The notes below the pieces were generated by a model, which did no database searches, was not told the origin of the DNA, and saw nothing but the letters and a program-made list of their open reading frames with translations. Below, piece by piece: positions 17,270 to 24,442 of a stretch of DNA of 64,000 nucleotides. The DNA comes from Methylotenera sp. (GTDB taxonomy: Bacteria > Pseudomonadota > Gammaproteobacteria > Burkholderiales > Methylophilaceae). Positions within the stretch are counted from its first letter, which is position 1. Each line of letters starts with the position of its first letter. The stretch is taken from NCBI RefSeq assembly GCF_029945535.1, contig NZ_JAQSCU010000013.1:559522-623521 (forward strand), written 5' to 3'. The position numbers were made by a program, and so were the translations under genes.

Positions 17270-17905
17270 TTAACGTAATTTATAATTAATGGTATAGCCT
17301 TCTGGTGTAATCGATTTAAGCGCAAGCCACTCATTGTTAGCTGAATACCAAAGCTCAATTTTTAATTTGCTTTTACCATTCAAGCTACCATCTAATTTGT
17401 AATGGCTAGCTTCAACTTTTTTGTTTTTTACGTCTATCGTTTCAATACCAAGATTAGTGAATTTTGTGTCTAGCCATTCACCATTTTGTGGATTCAATAG
17501 CTTCGCTTGTTGAATGATTTTTTGGTTCCAGTAAGCAAAAGTCATGGTGCAAGCGGGTAACTTTTGTTTAAGTTTGCCATCGTCTACGGTAAATTCTTGC
17601 CCAGATAACTTAGCTTTAATATTTGTTTCCACTTTATTTTCTAAGGTATGCGACTCCAAACTGCTTAAACAGTCACCTTGCCATTGTTCAACGGCTTTAT
17701 GGTCGTATTGATACGCGTTGATAAACAATACTTTGACGTTAAATTTTGCAGTGCTCGTTAACTCGTTAGACTCAGTAAGTTTAAATTCGTGCTGACCGAT
17801 TTTATTTTTGTCTAAGTACACGTCAAAAGACCATTCTTTGGCACTTATGCCTACAGAAAATAAGCTAGTTATTAATAATGCACTGATCAATAGTGGTTTA
17901 TGCAT
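17270..17905 (-). CDS. Exported protein, DUF3108/DUF6134-like
   Basis: 211 aa with a signal peptide (cleavage near residue 22, after ISA). The remainder is predicted mostly beta: FDVYLDKNKIGQHEF, the VKVLFINAYQYDHKAVEQW segment and a closing EGYTINYKLR. It resembles the family of periplasmic proteins that ride with lipocalin and Cfa genes in sigma-E/ChrR operons. No catalytic motif is evident. The stop lies 35 bp before the lipocalin start; it begins 2 bp after the DUF1295 gene. Confidence 0.7.
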   Translation of the reverse strand: MHKPLLISALLITSLFSVGISAKEWSFDVYLDKNKIGQHEFKLTESNELTSTAKFNVKVLFINAYQYDHKAVEQWQGDCLSSLESHTLENKVETNIKAKLSGQEFTVDDGKLKQKLPACTMTFAYWNQKIIQQAKLLNPQNGEWLDTKFTNLGIETIDVKNKKVEASHYKLDGSLNGKSKLKIELWYSANNEWLALKSITPEGYTINYKLR

Positions 17906-17907
17906 AA

Positions 17908-18687
17908 CTATGAATACCTTTTAGGAAACCATGGGATGAAAGCATTGGTGTTTTGAATGTAGTTTAAATAAGTTGGGCGGCGCTCTGCAATATCTTTTTC
18001 CAGTAAGGCAACACCACTCACTTTAAGTAGCAATAGGGTCATTAGAATTGGCCCGACAATAGTCCACCATGCGCCACCAGCCGAGGCGATTAGATAAAAG
18101 CCCCACCAGACACAACATTCGCCAAAGTAATTTGGGTGCCGACTGTAACGCCATAACCCAGTATTGAGCACCTTGCCCTTATTGCTTGGATTGGCCTTGA
18201 ATATACTTAACTGCCAGTCACCAATGGTTTCCCATACAAAGCCAAGGGTAAATACGATTCCGCCTAAAACATCAAGCCTAGTTAACAATACTTTTGATTC
18301 GATAGCGCCAAATAATGGCATAGAGATAATCCAAGCAAGTACAGCTTGCAAACCAAAGATGATATAAACACTTTTAATCCAAAAGTGAGGTTCGTTATTT
18401 TGGCGGATTGCTACATAACGATGATCTTCATGCGGACCCCAGTTACGCCAAGTTAAGTAAACGCAAAGCCTGATTGCCCATAAGCTGACTAAAAATAGCA
18501 CTAAAAACATGCGAGGCGTGAGTTCGTTTAATAGCAGGGCATAGGTATATGCTGATAACATTAAAAATAAGCTCCACATGCTGTCTACATGGGTCACATT
18601 CTTTCTAGCCAAACTGATTAACCAGCCAACGAGTGCTAGTAAACCAATGCTTATGAGGCCGTTTAAATATAGTTGCCAATGTATCAA
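17908..18687 (-). CDS. DUF1295 family membrane protein (steroid 5-alpha-reductase fold)
   Basis: 259 aa with several membrane helices. The DUF1295 hallmarks are present: THVDSMWSLFLML, LCVYLTWRNWGPHEDHRY, ETIGDWQLSIFKANPSNKGKVLNTGLWRYSRHPNYFGECCVWWGFY, and a C-terminal EKDIAERRPTY. The family is related to sterol/fatty reductases and isoprenylcysteine methyltransferases; members recur in ChrR-sigma regulons without a proven reaction. Its start overlaps the DUF2878 gene by 4 nt. Confidence 0.88.
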   Translation of the reverse strand: MIHWQLYLNGLISIGLLALVGWLISLARKNVTHVDSMWSLFLMLSAYTYALLLNELTPRMFLVLFLVSLWAIRLCVYLTWRNWGPHEDHRYVAIRQNNEPHFWIKSVYIIFGLQAVLAWIISMPLFGAIESKVLLTRLDVLGGIVFTLGFVWETIGDWQLSIFKANPSNKGKVLNTGLWRYSRHPNYFGECCVWWGFYLIASAGGAWWTIVGPILMTLLLLKVSGVALLEKDIAERRPTYLNYIQNTNAFIPWFPKRYS

Positions 18688-19226
18688 TTGCTTGAGCCTC
18701 TTGATGGTTTTGTAGTCGTATAGACGAACCCGTCGAAACGGCTAGAGAGTAGAAGTAATAGCGGTGTAATCACTGCCCAGCCTATCGATAAAGCGATATA
18801 ACTCGTTGTGCCATGTAAAACAACTGCGCCTAATTTCTCTGCGCCTAAGTATGCTAATGGGCCACCAATTGCACCAAAAATAACCGCGATTAAATATTTG
18901 CTGCGCATCCAGCGCAAACTTACATTGAGCGTACTGGTGAATGCCAGCCAAAGGGCTAGAATCCAGACTGGTACAATCGCGTTACTCCAGCCATTGTTCA
19001 AATAACTGATGTAGCCTAAAGAAAGCATGGATTGGTCATAAGCAGCGCCAATCAAAAGAGCGCACAACATCAGTAATAGTTCAGCTTTTACATTTTTGGC
19101 TTCATATAAATGCCAGCTTAAAACAAGTGCGGTTACTAATACACCTAACCAAGGCATGCCTTTGCCTGCACCTATTACGCAAGCAAACCAAGCAAGTTGA
19201 AACAAGATGAAATTAAGAATAAGCAT
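18684..19226 (-). CDS. DUF2878 family membrane protein
   Basis: 180 aa, almost wholly hydrophobic, with about six predicted helices (LFQLAWFACVIGAG, WILALWLAFTSTLN, IALSIGWAVITPLLLLL). It fits the DUF2878 family that accompanies Cfa, DUF1295 and lipocalin genes. The role is unknown; it is presumed to be an inner-membrane partner of the lipid-modifying enzymes. It follows the methyltransferase gene by 13 bp and overlaps DUF1295 by 4 nt. Confidence 0.8.
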   Translation of the reverse strand: MLILNFILFQLAWFACVIGAGKGMPWLGVLVTALVLSWHLYEAKNVKAELLLMLCALLIGAAYDQSMLSLGYISYLNNGWSNAIVPVWILALWLAFTSTLNVSLRWMRSKYLIAVIFGAIGGPLAYLGAEKLGAVVLHGTTSYIALSIGWAVITPLLLLLSSRFDGFVYTTTKPSRGSSN

Positions 19227-19239
19227 GTTTGATTAAGAT

Positions 19240-20301
19240 TTATACAGGGCGCTCAAACTGGTAGTGAGAAACCCACCATTCTTGGCCGTTTTTATAACCA
19301 AATAGCTCTGCACAAGCCATATAAAATATACGCCAGCGATTACGCCACTTGACGGCTTCGTCTGTTCCGTAGGTTTCCATTAAAATTGGTGTGATGATAC
19401 TTTCATGCTTATCCATATTCTCTAGCCAAGCATTAGCCGTTTTTTCGTAATGCGTGCCATCCCAGCGCCAGCGCTTATTTAGCTTTAATTTTTCTTGAAA
19501 ATGCAAAGGCAAGTCATCGCTTGGCATCATGCCGCCAGAGAAGAAAAACTGGCTCATCCAATCGTCATCACCTTGCACTTCAAATGCATAGGGCGTTGAG
19601 CGATGTACAAATATATGCATAAAAAACTTGCCGCCTGGCACTAACCAATCATGCACTTTTCCATACAATAGCTGGTGATTACGCATGTGTTCAAACATCT
19701 CAACCGATACCACTCGATCAAATGCTTGATTGATTGGAAAGTTAATAGGTGAAAAATTATTCATGTCACAAGTGATGACCGTAATATTTTTAAGTCCACG
19801 CTGTGCGGCGGTGGCGGTAATGTGTTCGCGTTGCGAATTTGAATTAGAAACCGCCGTAATTTGACTCTTAGGGTAGTGCGCTGCCATCCATAATGTTAGT
19901 GACCCCCAGCCGCAGCCTAGTTCTAGAATTTGTTGACCATCTTGCAAATCTGCATGCTCGCAGCTCATTCGTAAGGCATTGGCTTCAGCTTCGTCTAATG
20001 AAGATGTATCAGGTAGCCAGAAGCAGCTACTGTACTTACGGTGTTGCCCTAAGCATAGCTCAAAGAATTTGGTTGGTAGCTCGTAATGTTGCGCATTTGC
20101 GAGTTCTGGCACTAAAGCAATAGGTGCTGAGTTCATCGCAGCTACAAATTCAGATTCAATTTGAGCTCCAGCTTCGCAGTTGTCTGCACGGATTTCTTTA
20201 AGTCGGGTTTCTGATAGTTGTCTAATTCCAGCCCTGATTGCACTATCAGGAACTAAGCCTTTCTCCGCTAACTTAATGGCTAAACTTGTTAATTGCATCA
20301 T
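19240..20301 (-). CDS. SAM-dependent methyltransferase of the Cfa family (second paralogue)
   Basis: A 353-aa Cfa-like methyltransferase: the KYSSCFW segment aligns with the family's MYSSA region, followed by LELGCGWGSLTLWMA (SAM loop), VSVEMFEHMRNHQLLYGKV and FMHIFVHRSTPYAFE. It lacks the N-terminal lipid-binding domain seen in the 12379-13650 protein and has its own extension. It is first in the minus-strand lipid operon. ATGATG is preceded by a good ribosome site (TAAGGGA), and a sigma-type promoter motif lies about 90 bp upstream. Confidence 0.88.
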   Translation of the reverse strand: MMQLTSLAIKLAEKGLVPDSAIRAGIRQLSETRLKEIRADNCEAGAQIESEFVAAMNSAPIALVPELANAQHYELPTKFFELCLGQHRKYSSCFWLPDTSSLDEAEANALRMSCEHADLQDGQQILELGCGWGSLTLWMAAHYPKSQITAVSNSNSQREHITATAAQRGLKNITVITCDMNNFSPINFPINQAFDRVVSVEMFEHMRNHQLLYGKVHDWLVPGGKFFMHIFVHRSTPYAFEVQGDDDWMSQFFFSGGMMPSDDLPLHFQEKLKLNKRWRWDGTHYEKTANAWLENMDKHESIITPILMETYGTDEAVKWRNRWRIFYMACAELFGYKNGQEWWVSHYQFERPV

Positions 20302-20392
20302 TTCCCTTATTTTTTAAATTGAATATTACCTAGCCTTAAGTAGACGTAACTGACTTCGCTAGGTTCCTTCATTTACAACAAATTCATTCTTT

Positions 20393-20421
20393 AATACGCG
20401 GCATTTGAGTTTATGGATGCA
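20393..20421 (-). promoter_or_regulatory. ECF-sigma-type promoter motif before the lipid operon (TGCATCC-N16-CGTATT)
   Basis: On the minus strand TGCATCC (20421-20415) is followed by exactly 16 nt and CGTATT (20398-20393). The same element with the same spacing occurs before the ECF sigma gene (24381-24409) and, on the plus strand, before yfaZ (20488-20516). The sigma-gene copy suggests autoregulation. The site lies about 92 bp before the methyltransferase ATG at 20301. The assignment to this sigma factor is an inference from co-occurrence. Confidence 0.7.
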
Positions 20422-20487
20422 TTGAATCATGAATCATTTACATTAAATTAAGCAAATTAAAGTATTAGCCATCCACCATCTATTTTC

Positions 20488-20516
20488 TGCATCTAAATAT
20501 AGTGATGCAGCGTATA
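20488..20516 (+). promoter_or_regulatory. ECF-sigma-type promoter motif before yfaZ (TGCATCT-N16-CGTATA)
   Basis: TGCATCT (20488-20494), 16 nt, CGTATA (20511-20516) on the plus strand, 72 nt before the yfaZ ATG. It is the divergent partner of the 20393-20421 site in the same 287-bp gap, with one change in the -35 (T for the last C). Nothing else in the gap looks like a gene. Confidence 0.65.
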
Positions 20517-20588
20517 TCTCCTAAGTGATCAATTCAATTCCTAAAAAATGGGTTATTCGTCACGATTTATTTATTTTTTGGAGAATAT

Positions 20589-21554
20589 ATGAACAACCAA
20601 ACTCGCTTCAAAAAGCGACTACTAGCAACAGTAGTTTCAACAATTACGCTAGGGATGAGCATTAGTTCATCAACTACTCAAGCGGAAACTTACAGCAATA
20701 AACTCCTTTTAACTGGCGGTGTTTCTCAGGTTGAAGGTGCTGCTGGTGGCGGGTTAACGCCATGGGCATTGATAGGAGGTTATGGTACAAACAATGAAAT
20801 TGGCGGTAATGTGCATTACACCTATGCAAAAACTAACGATTTTAGATTAGACACCTACGGCGTCACTTTGGGTATTTATGATCGGTTTGAGTTGTCCGTT
20901 GCACAGCAATCATTCGACGTAAGTGATTTAAGAGGCAAGGTAAAGGCGGGACTTGGTGCTGATGCCATTGGTCGCGATGAGATTGAGCAAACCATTATTG
21001 GTGCAAAAGTACGCATTTTAGGTGAAGCGGTTTTAGAAGCAGATACTTGGATGCCGCAAGTGGCGGTTGGCTTGCAATACAAAAAGAATCATGATGGTGA
21101 TTTTGTGACGGGTGGTGTGATAGGCGCTAAAAAAGATCATGGAACAGACTTTTACATCGCAGCAACCAAGCTATTGCTGGATAAGAACATATTGTTAAAC
21201 GGTACTGTGCGCATGACTAAAGCTAACCAGTTTGGTCTTTTAGGTTTTGGTGGTGATAAGCATGATAGTTATAGCCCTGAACTTGAGCTATCAGCAGCGT
21301 ACTTATTGGCAAAAAATGTTGCCATAGGTGCTGAGTATCGTACAAAACCACACAATTTAGAAAATACTGTAGGTGGTGCCGTGGATCTTAAAGAAGATGA
21401 TGCATTTGATGTTTTTGTTGCTTATGCCCCAACTAAAAACATTTCACTTACCGCAGCCTATGTCAATTTAGGCAATATTGCGACGGTTAAAGCCGTCGGT
21501 GCAGATTACGGTAAACAAGATGCTGTGTACTTGTCGGCGCAGCTTGGTTTCTAA
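20589..21554 (+). CDS. yfaZ: YfaZ-type outer-membrane beta-barrel protein
   Basis: 321 aa with a signal peptide (cleavage after about residue 32, TTQA). The rest is alternating amphipathic strands ending in a typical outer-membrane terminus (YLSAQLGF, final Phe). Stretches such as YGVTLGIYDRFELSVAQQSFD and the long antiparallel-strand pattern fit the YfaZ family, whose function is unknown. The ribosome site is GGAG, 6 nt before the ATG. It is the first gene of a plus-strand pair with the globin gene and has an ECF-type promoter motif upstream. Confidence 0.8.
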   Translation: MNNQTRFKKRLLATVVSTITLGMSISSSTTQAETYSNKLLLTGGVSQVEGAAGGGLTPWALIGGYGTNNEIGGNVHYTYAKTNDFRLDTYGVTLGIYDRFELSVAQQSFDVSDLRGKVKAGLGADAIGRDEIEQTIIGAKVRILGEAVLEADTWMPQVAVGLQYKKNHDGDFVTGGVIGAKKDHGTDFYIAATKLLLDKNILLNGTVRMTKANQFGLLGFGGDKHDSYSPELELSAAYLLAKNVAIGAEYRTKPHNLENTVGGAVDLKEDDAFDVFVAYAPTKNISLTAAYVNLGNIATVKAVGADYGKQDAVYLSAQLGF

Positions 21555-21614
21555 ATGCTTGTTAATAAATGCGCCATCAAAAATGGTCAATAGAAAATCT
21601 TTAAAGGATTATGT

Positions 21615-22139
21615 ATGAATTTTAAAATTAAAAGCTTAGTTTCAGCCTTGTTTGTTGGATCGGCATTAATACTAGCAATGCCAGCTCAAGCTGATACTGC
21701 AATGTCATCACCAAGTGCTAACCTTGGAAATACGCCTATGGTCGGTACAGAAACGTTTCAAGCGTTTGGAGGCAAAGAAGGTTTGGTGAAAATTATGGAT
21801 GACTTCATGATAGGTTTGGTGGCAGATCCCAGAACCAAGCCATTTTTTGATAACAACAAACAAACTTTTATTAAAGCGATGTTAGTTGAGCAAATGTGTG
21901 AGTTGATGAATGGTGGCTGTAAATACCCTGGCCGTGATATGAAAGCTGCGCATGCCAACATGAAAGTAAACCGTGAAGCATTTAACGCGCTTGTGGAGCA
22001 GTTTCAATTTGCAATGGATAAACATCAGGTGCCATTTTCTGCACAAAATAAATTGTTAGCTAAATTAGCGCCTATGTATCGTGATATTGAAACGACTAAT
22101 GGCGCAGCAGTAGCACCGACAAACTTATCTGGTCAATAA
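21615..22139 (+). CDS. Exported group 1 truncated haemoglobin
   Basis: 174 aa. The signal peptide (residues 1-26, ending AQA) directs it to the periplasm, unlike the usual cytosolic truncated globins. The globin core has the FGGKEGLVKIMDDFM helix, DPRTKPFFDNN and CKYPGRDMKAAHANMKV with the proximal His, matching group 1 (TrHbN-like). Roles for this class are O2/NO binding or NO and peroxide detoxification. AAAGGAT precedes the ATG. It lies 60 bp after yfaZ, so it probably shares the ECF-type promoter. Confidence 0.88.
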   Translation: MNFKIKSLVSALFVGSALILAMPAQADTAMSSPSANLGNTPMVGTETFQAFGGKEGLVKIMDDFMIGLVADPRTKPFFDNNKQTFIKAMLVEQMCELMNGGCKYPGRDMKAAHANMKVNREAFNALVEQFQFAMDKHQVPFSAQNKLLAKLAPMYRDIETTNGAAVAPTNLSGQ

Positions 22140-22161
22140 TGGTAAGTTAGCTTGATGGTTT

Positions 22162-22208
22162 AAACCACGATCACTGGTCAATTGTTAGATGACTAGTGAT
22201 CGTGGTTT
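22162..22208. terminator. Bidirectional rho-independent terminator
   Basis: AAACCACGATCACT (22162-22175) pairs with AGTGATCGTGGTTT (22195-22208) and the stem extends inward (GGTCA/TGACT) to 19 bp with one G-U pair around a 9-nt loop. TTTTT follows on the plus strand and a shorter A-run precedes it for the minus strand. It ends the globin transcript and includes the last codons and stop of the convergent yheT gene (stop at 22171). Confidence 0.9.
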
Positions 22209-23259
22209 TTAACTGTAAGGATTCAAAGTAATGAATGATATGTTGTGGAAGCCAATTGTTATTGCCCGGGAATGGTGCGCTTAAAAAGCCAACATGTCCA
22301 CCTTCTTCGGTGGTTTCTAAGGTCACGGTATCAGATACTGAAAATTGATCAGGTAGAGACTCTACAGGAATAAAAGGATCGTTTTTTGCGTTAAGAACTA
22401 AGGTTGGAATATGGATATAGGGTAGCCAAGGCTTGGCCGCATTTTTAGCCCAATAATCGTCAGCATCTTTAAAGCCATGTAGCTTGGCGGTGACGTAGGT
22501 ATCAAACTCGCGAATAGTCTTTGCGGATTTAATCTTTTCCTCATCCAACAAACCTGGAAATTGGTGCGCTTTTTCAAGGGCTTTTGGCCGCATGCTATTT
22601 ACAAACATAGGGGTATAAAGCACGCGATTAAGCCCTTTATCTAATGCTTCTCCACAAGCGGCCAAGTCTGTAGGGGCTGAAATGGCTGCTGCCGATTGAA
22701 TGATCTTTGCTGCATGTTCACCTGATTCACCCAGCCACTTTAACAGCGCATTACCGCCTAATGAAACGCCAACGGCATATACTGGCGCATTGCCCACAGT
22801 TTTTTTAACGCGAGATAGTGCCATTTCTATATCAGCACTATCTCCAGCAAAATAGGCGCGAGGTAAACGATTGTTTTCGCCAGAGCAGCCGCGAAAATGC
22901 ACAACCACGCCGTGCCAACCTTTTGCTTGCAAGTTAGCCATTAAGGCTAAAGCGTAATGGCTTTTAGAACTGCCCTCTAGACCATGAAATAACACGACAG
23001 TTGGCGTGTTTACAGCATCGACACTTTGTTGACTGCTATTCTCGTTATCTAGCCAATCTACATCCATGAAGTCGCCGTCATCTAATTCCCAGCGTTCACG
23101 ACGGTACTTCACTCCTTGTTTCGCAGCGAATACTGCTGGATAAATCGTTTGCAGATGCCCACTAGGGAGCCAAAATGGTGCTGAGTATGACTCTTCAGCA
23201 ACACTTGGCGTTGCTACGAAGCCAAATATCATCATAAAAACTACGCTATATCTGTTCAA
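22171..23259 (-). CDS. YheT-family alpha/beta hydrolase with a signal-peptide-like N-terminus
   Basis: 362 aa. YheT hallmarks: APFWLPSGHLQTIYPAVF, VVLFHGLEGSSKSHY, VVVHFRGCSGENNRLPRAYFAGDSADIE and the nucleophile elbow VYAVGVSLGGNALLKW (Ser). His is in EEGGHVGFL. The family contains predicted esterases. The first 21 residues (MNRYSVVFMMIFGFVATPSVA) look like a cleavable signal, which most YheT proteins lack; no alternative internal start is plausible. It follows the chrR-like gene by 37 bp and may belong to the sigma operon. Confidence 0.85.
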   Translation of the reverse strand: MNRYSVVFMMIFGFVATPSVAEESYSAPFWLPSGHLQTIYPAVFAAKQGVKYRRERWELDDGDFMDVDWLDNENSSQQSVDAVNTPTVVLFHGLEGSSKSHYALALMANLQAKGWHGVVVHFRGCSGENNRLPRAYFAGDSADIEMALSRVKKTVGNAPVYAVGVSLGGNALLKWLGESGEHAAKIIQSAAAISAPTDLAACGEALDKGLNRVLYTPMFVNSMRPKALEKAHQFPGLLDEEKIKSAKTIREFDTYVTAKLHGFKDADDYWAKNAAKPWLPYIHIPTLVLNAKNDPFIPVESLPDQFSVSDTVTLETTEEGGHVGFLSAPFPGNNNWLPQHIIHYFESLQLKTTITSHLTIDQ

Positions 23260-23296
23260 AGTGTTTGTTTAATGTGGTTGTGTGTAGCTTAAACAG

Positions 23297-23746
23297 TTAG
23301 GCGTTTCTAATAAACAATAAGCAGCCATGGTCAGTGCGAATCTCGCGATGTGCGCTGCCTGCATGAGCAAGGTGGTAATCACCAATGCCACATAAAATGT
23401 CTTCAAGCCAAACTTCGCCTTCTAGCACGATGGCTTCTTCATCAAAATCATGTTCGTGCGCTGGTAAAAAACTATTGGCGGCCATTTTAACTAGAGCTGA
23501 GCGACTGTCAGATCCTTGCCTTAATATCTTGACTTGCACGCCTTCGGCAACAGTGCGCCAATCGCCTTGGTCAGCAAACACAAAGCGATTACTACTTTCA
23601 GCAGTTTTAATTCTATTGAGTAAGGTTGCTTTCATTCTGCTTGCCACTTCTGGTGCAGGAATGGTCGGTAGTAGGCTTGATGCTACCGCACCAGCCACTG
23701 TGATATCTAATGCTTCTAAAAAATTTAAGTCTTTATCTTTAGCCAT
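23297..23746 (-). CDS. ChrR-like cupin anti-sigma protein
   Basis: 149 aa. The C-terminal half is a cupin with likely metal ligands: HEH (FLPAHEHDFDEE), the downstream Glu and AHREI, matching the ChrR cupin. In Rhodobacter, ChrR binds zinc and holds its ECF sigma factor until singlet oxygen or peroxides appear. The N-terminal part lacks the H...CxxC zinc-binding site of classical ChrR and is only a short helical region. AGGAGG lies 7 nt before the ATG, inside the end of the sigma gene, so the two are co-translated. Confidence 0.82.
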   Translation of the reverse strand: MAKDKDLNFLEALDITVAGAVASSLLPTIPAPEVASRMKATLLNRIKTAESSNRFVFADQGDWRTVAEGVQVKILRQGSDSRSALVKMAANSFLPAHEHDFDEEAIVLEGEVWLEDILCGIGDYHLAHAGSAHREIRTDHGCLLFIRNA

Positions 23747-23748
23747 GA

Positions 23749-24348
23749 TTAGGCCTCCTGGTGCAATAGCGCATCTTTTAGTGTCGCTTGTGCACGTTTA
23801 ATATGTGATTTAACAGAACCTAAAGGTAAGTTGGTCTGTTCGGAAATTTCTTGATGGGTATACCCTTTAAAAAAAGCAAGCGCAATTAACTGTCTTTGGA
23901 TGGCAGAAAGCTTTGCCATGGCAACATGTAGCGCCGAATCTCTTTCTAAAGTCAGCATTTTCTCAAGCGTGGGGCAAGAAAATCCTGTTTCTACAACTAA
24001 CTCACTAGGTTCGGGGTGGGAATCTGCTTCGTCTAACTTACGCAATGCATCTAAAGCGCGAGTTCGGCAGATGAGCATTAGCCACGCCATCGGCACGCCG
24101 CGGCTAATATCAAACCTAACCGCCTGATGCCAAACCTGCCAATAGGTATCGCCTACAACATCCTCAGCTAAGTCGTGACGGCGCGTGATTTTAAGCGCTA
24201 GCCCATAGACTTTTGACAAGGTCAGGTCGTAAAAAGCCTCAAGCGACGACTCATCTCTTTTCGCCATCCTACCAATAAGCGCGAGCATATCCGACGGCGG
24301 CGAGAGGTCGTGCAGATGCGTAGGTGTTACATACATAAGTTCAACCAT
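23749..24348 (-). CDS. ECF-type RNA polymerase sigma factor (RpoE/ChrR-associated)
   Basis: 199 aa with region 2 (RHDLAEDVVGDTYWQVWHQAVRFD) and region 4 (IALAFFKGYTHQEISEQTNLPLGSVKSHIKRAQ, helix-turn-helix) of ECF sigma factors. Pairing with a ChrR-like cupin places it in the singlet-oxygen/hydroperoxide response group. ATG 24348 was taken; ATG 24336 is possible. A promoter motif shared with two other sites in the window lies 32 nt upstream, consistent with autoregulation. Confidence 0.92.
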   Translation of the reverse strand: MVELMYVTPTHLHDLSPPSDMLALIGRMAKRDESSLEAFYDLTLSKVYGLALKITRRHDLAEDVVGDTYWQVWHQAVRFDISRGVPMAWLMLICRTRALDALRKLDEADSHPEPSELVVETGFSCPTLEKMLTLERDSALHVAMAKLSAIQRQLIALAFFKGYTHQEISEQTNLPLGSVKSHIKRAQATLKDALLHQEA

Positions 24349-24380
24349 GGTATTTAATCAAATTAACTATCATATGAAGC

Positions 24381-24409
24381 ATTACGCAACATATGTGCTT
24401 TTGGATGCA
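24381..24409 (-). promoter_or_regulatory. ECF-sigma-type promoter motif before the sigma gene (TGCATCC-N16-CGTAAT)
   Basis: TGCATCC (24409-24403), 16 nt, CGTAAT (24386-24381) on the minus strand, 32 nt before the sigma ATG. Identical in -35, spacing and CGTA core to 20393-20421. The 8-bp inverted repeat at 24406-24427 overlaps the first four bases of the -35 element. Confidence 0.7.
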
Positions 24410-24427
24410 ATCTATAGCGAGATTGCA
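24406..24427. promoter_or_regulatory. 8-bp perfect inverted repeat overlapping the sigma-gene -35
   Basis: TGCAATCT, 6 nt, AGATTGCA. On the minus strand its last four bases (TGCA) are the first four of the TGCATCC -35 element. No T-run follows in either direction, so it is a weak terminator candidate for ycaO and a better operator candidate. Confidence 0.45.
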
Positions 24428-24442
24428 AAAACATCTTAAAGT

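Noticed and set aside
20341-20367. GGAACC-N16-GTCTA on the minus strand, an E. coli sigma-E-like promoter for the lipid operon
   Set aside because: It is closer to the start codon but has no sister copy before the sigma gene or yfaZ, whereas TGCATC[CT]-N16-CGTA occurs at all three. It could still be a second promoter.
24406-24427. Hairpin between ycaO and the sigma gene as a terminator
   Set aside because: No T-run follows in either direction; listed instead as a possible operator.
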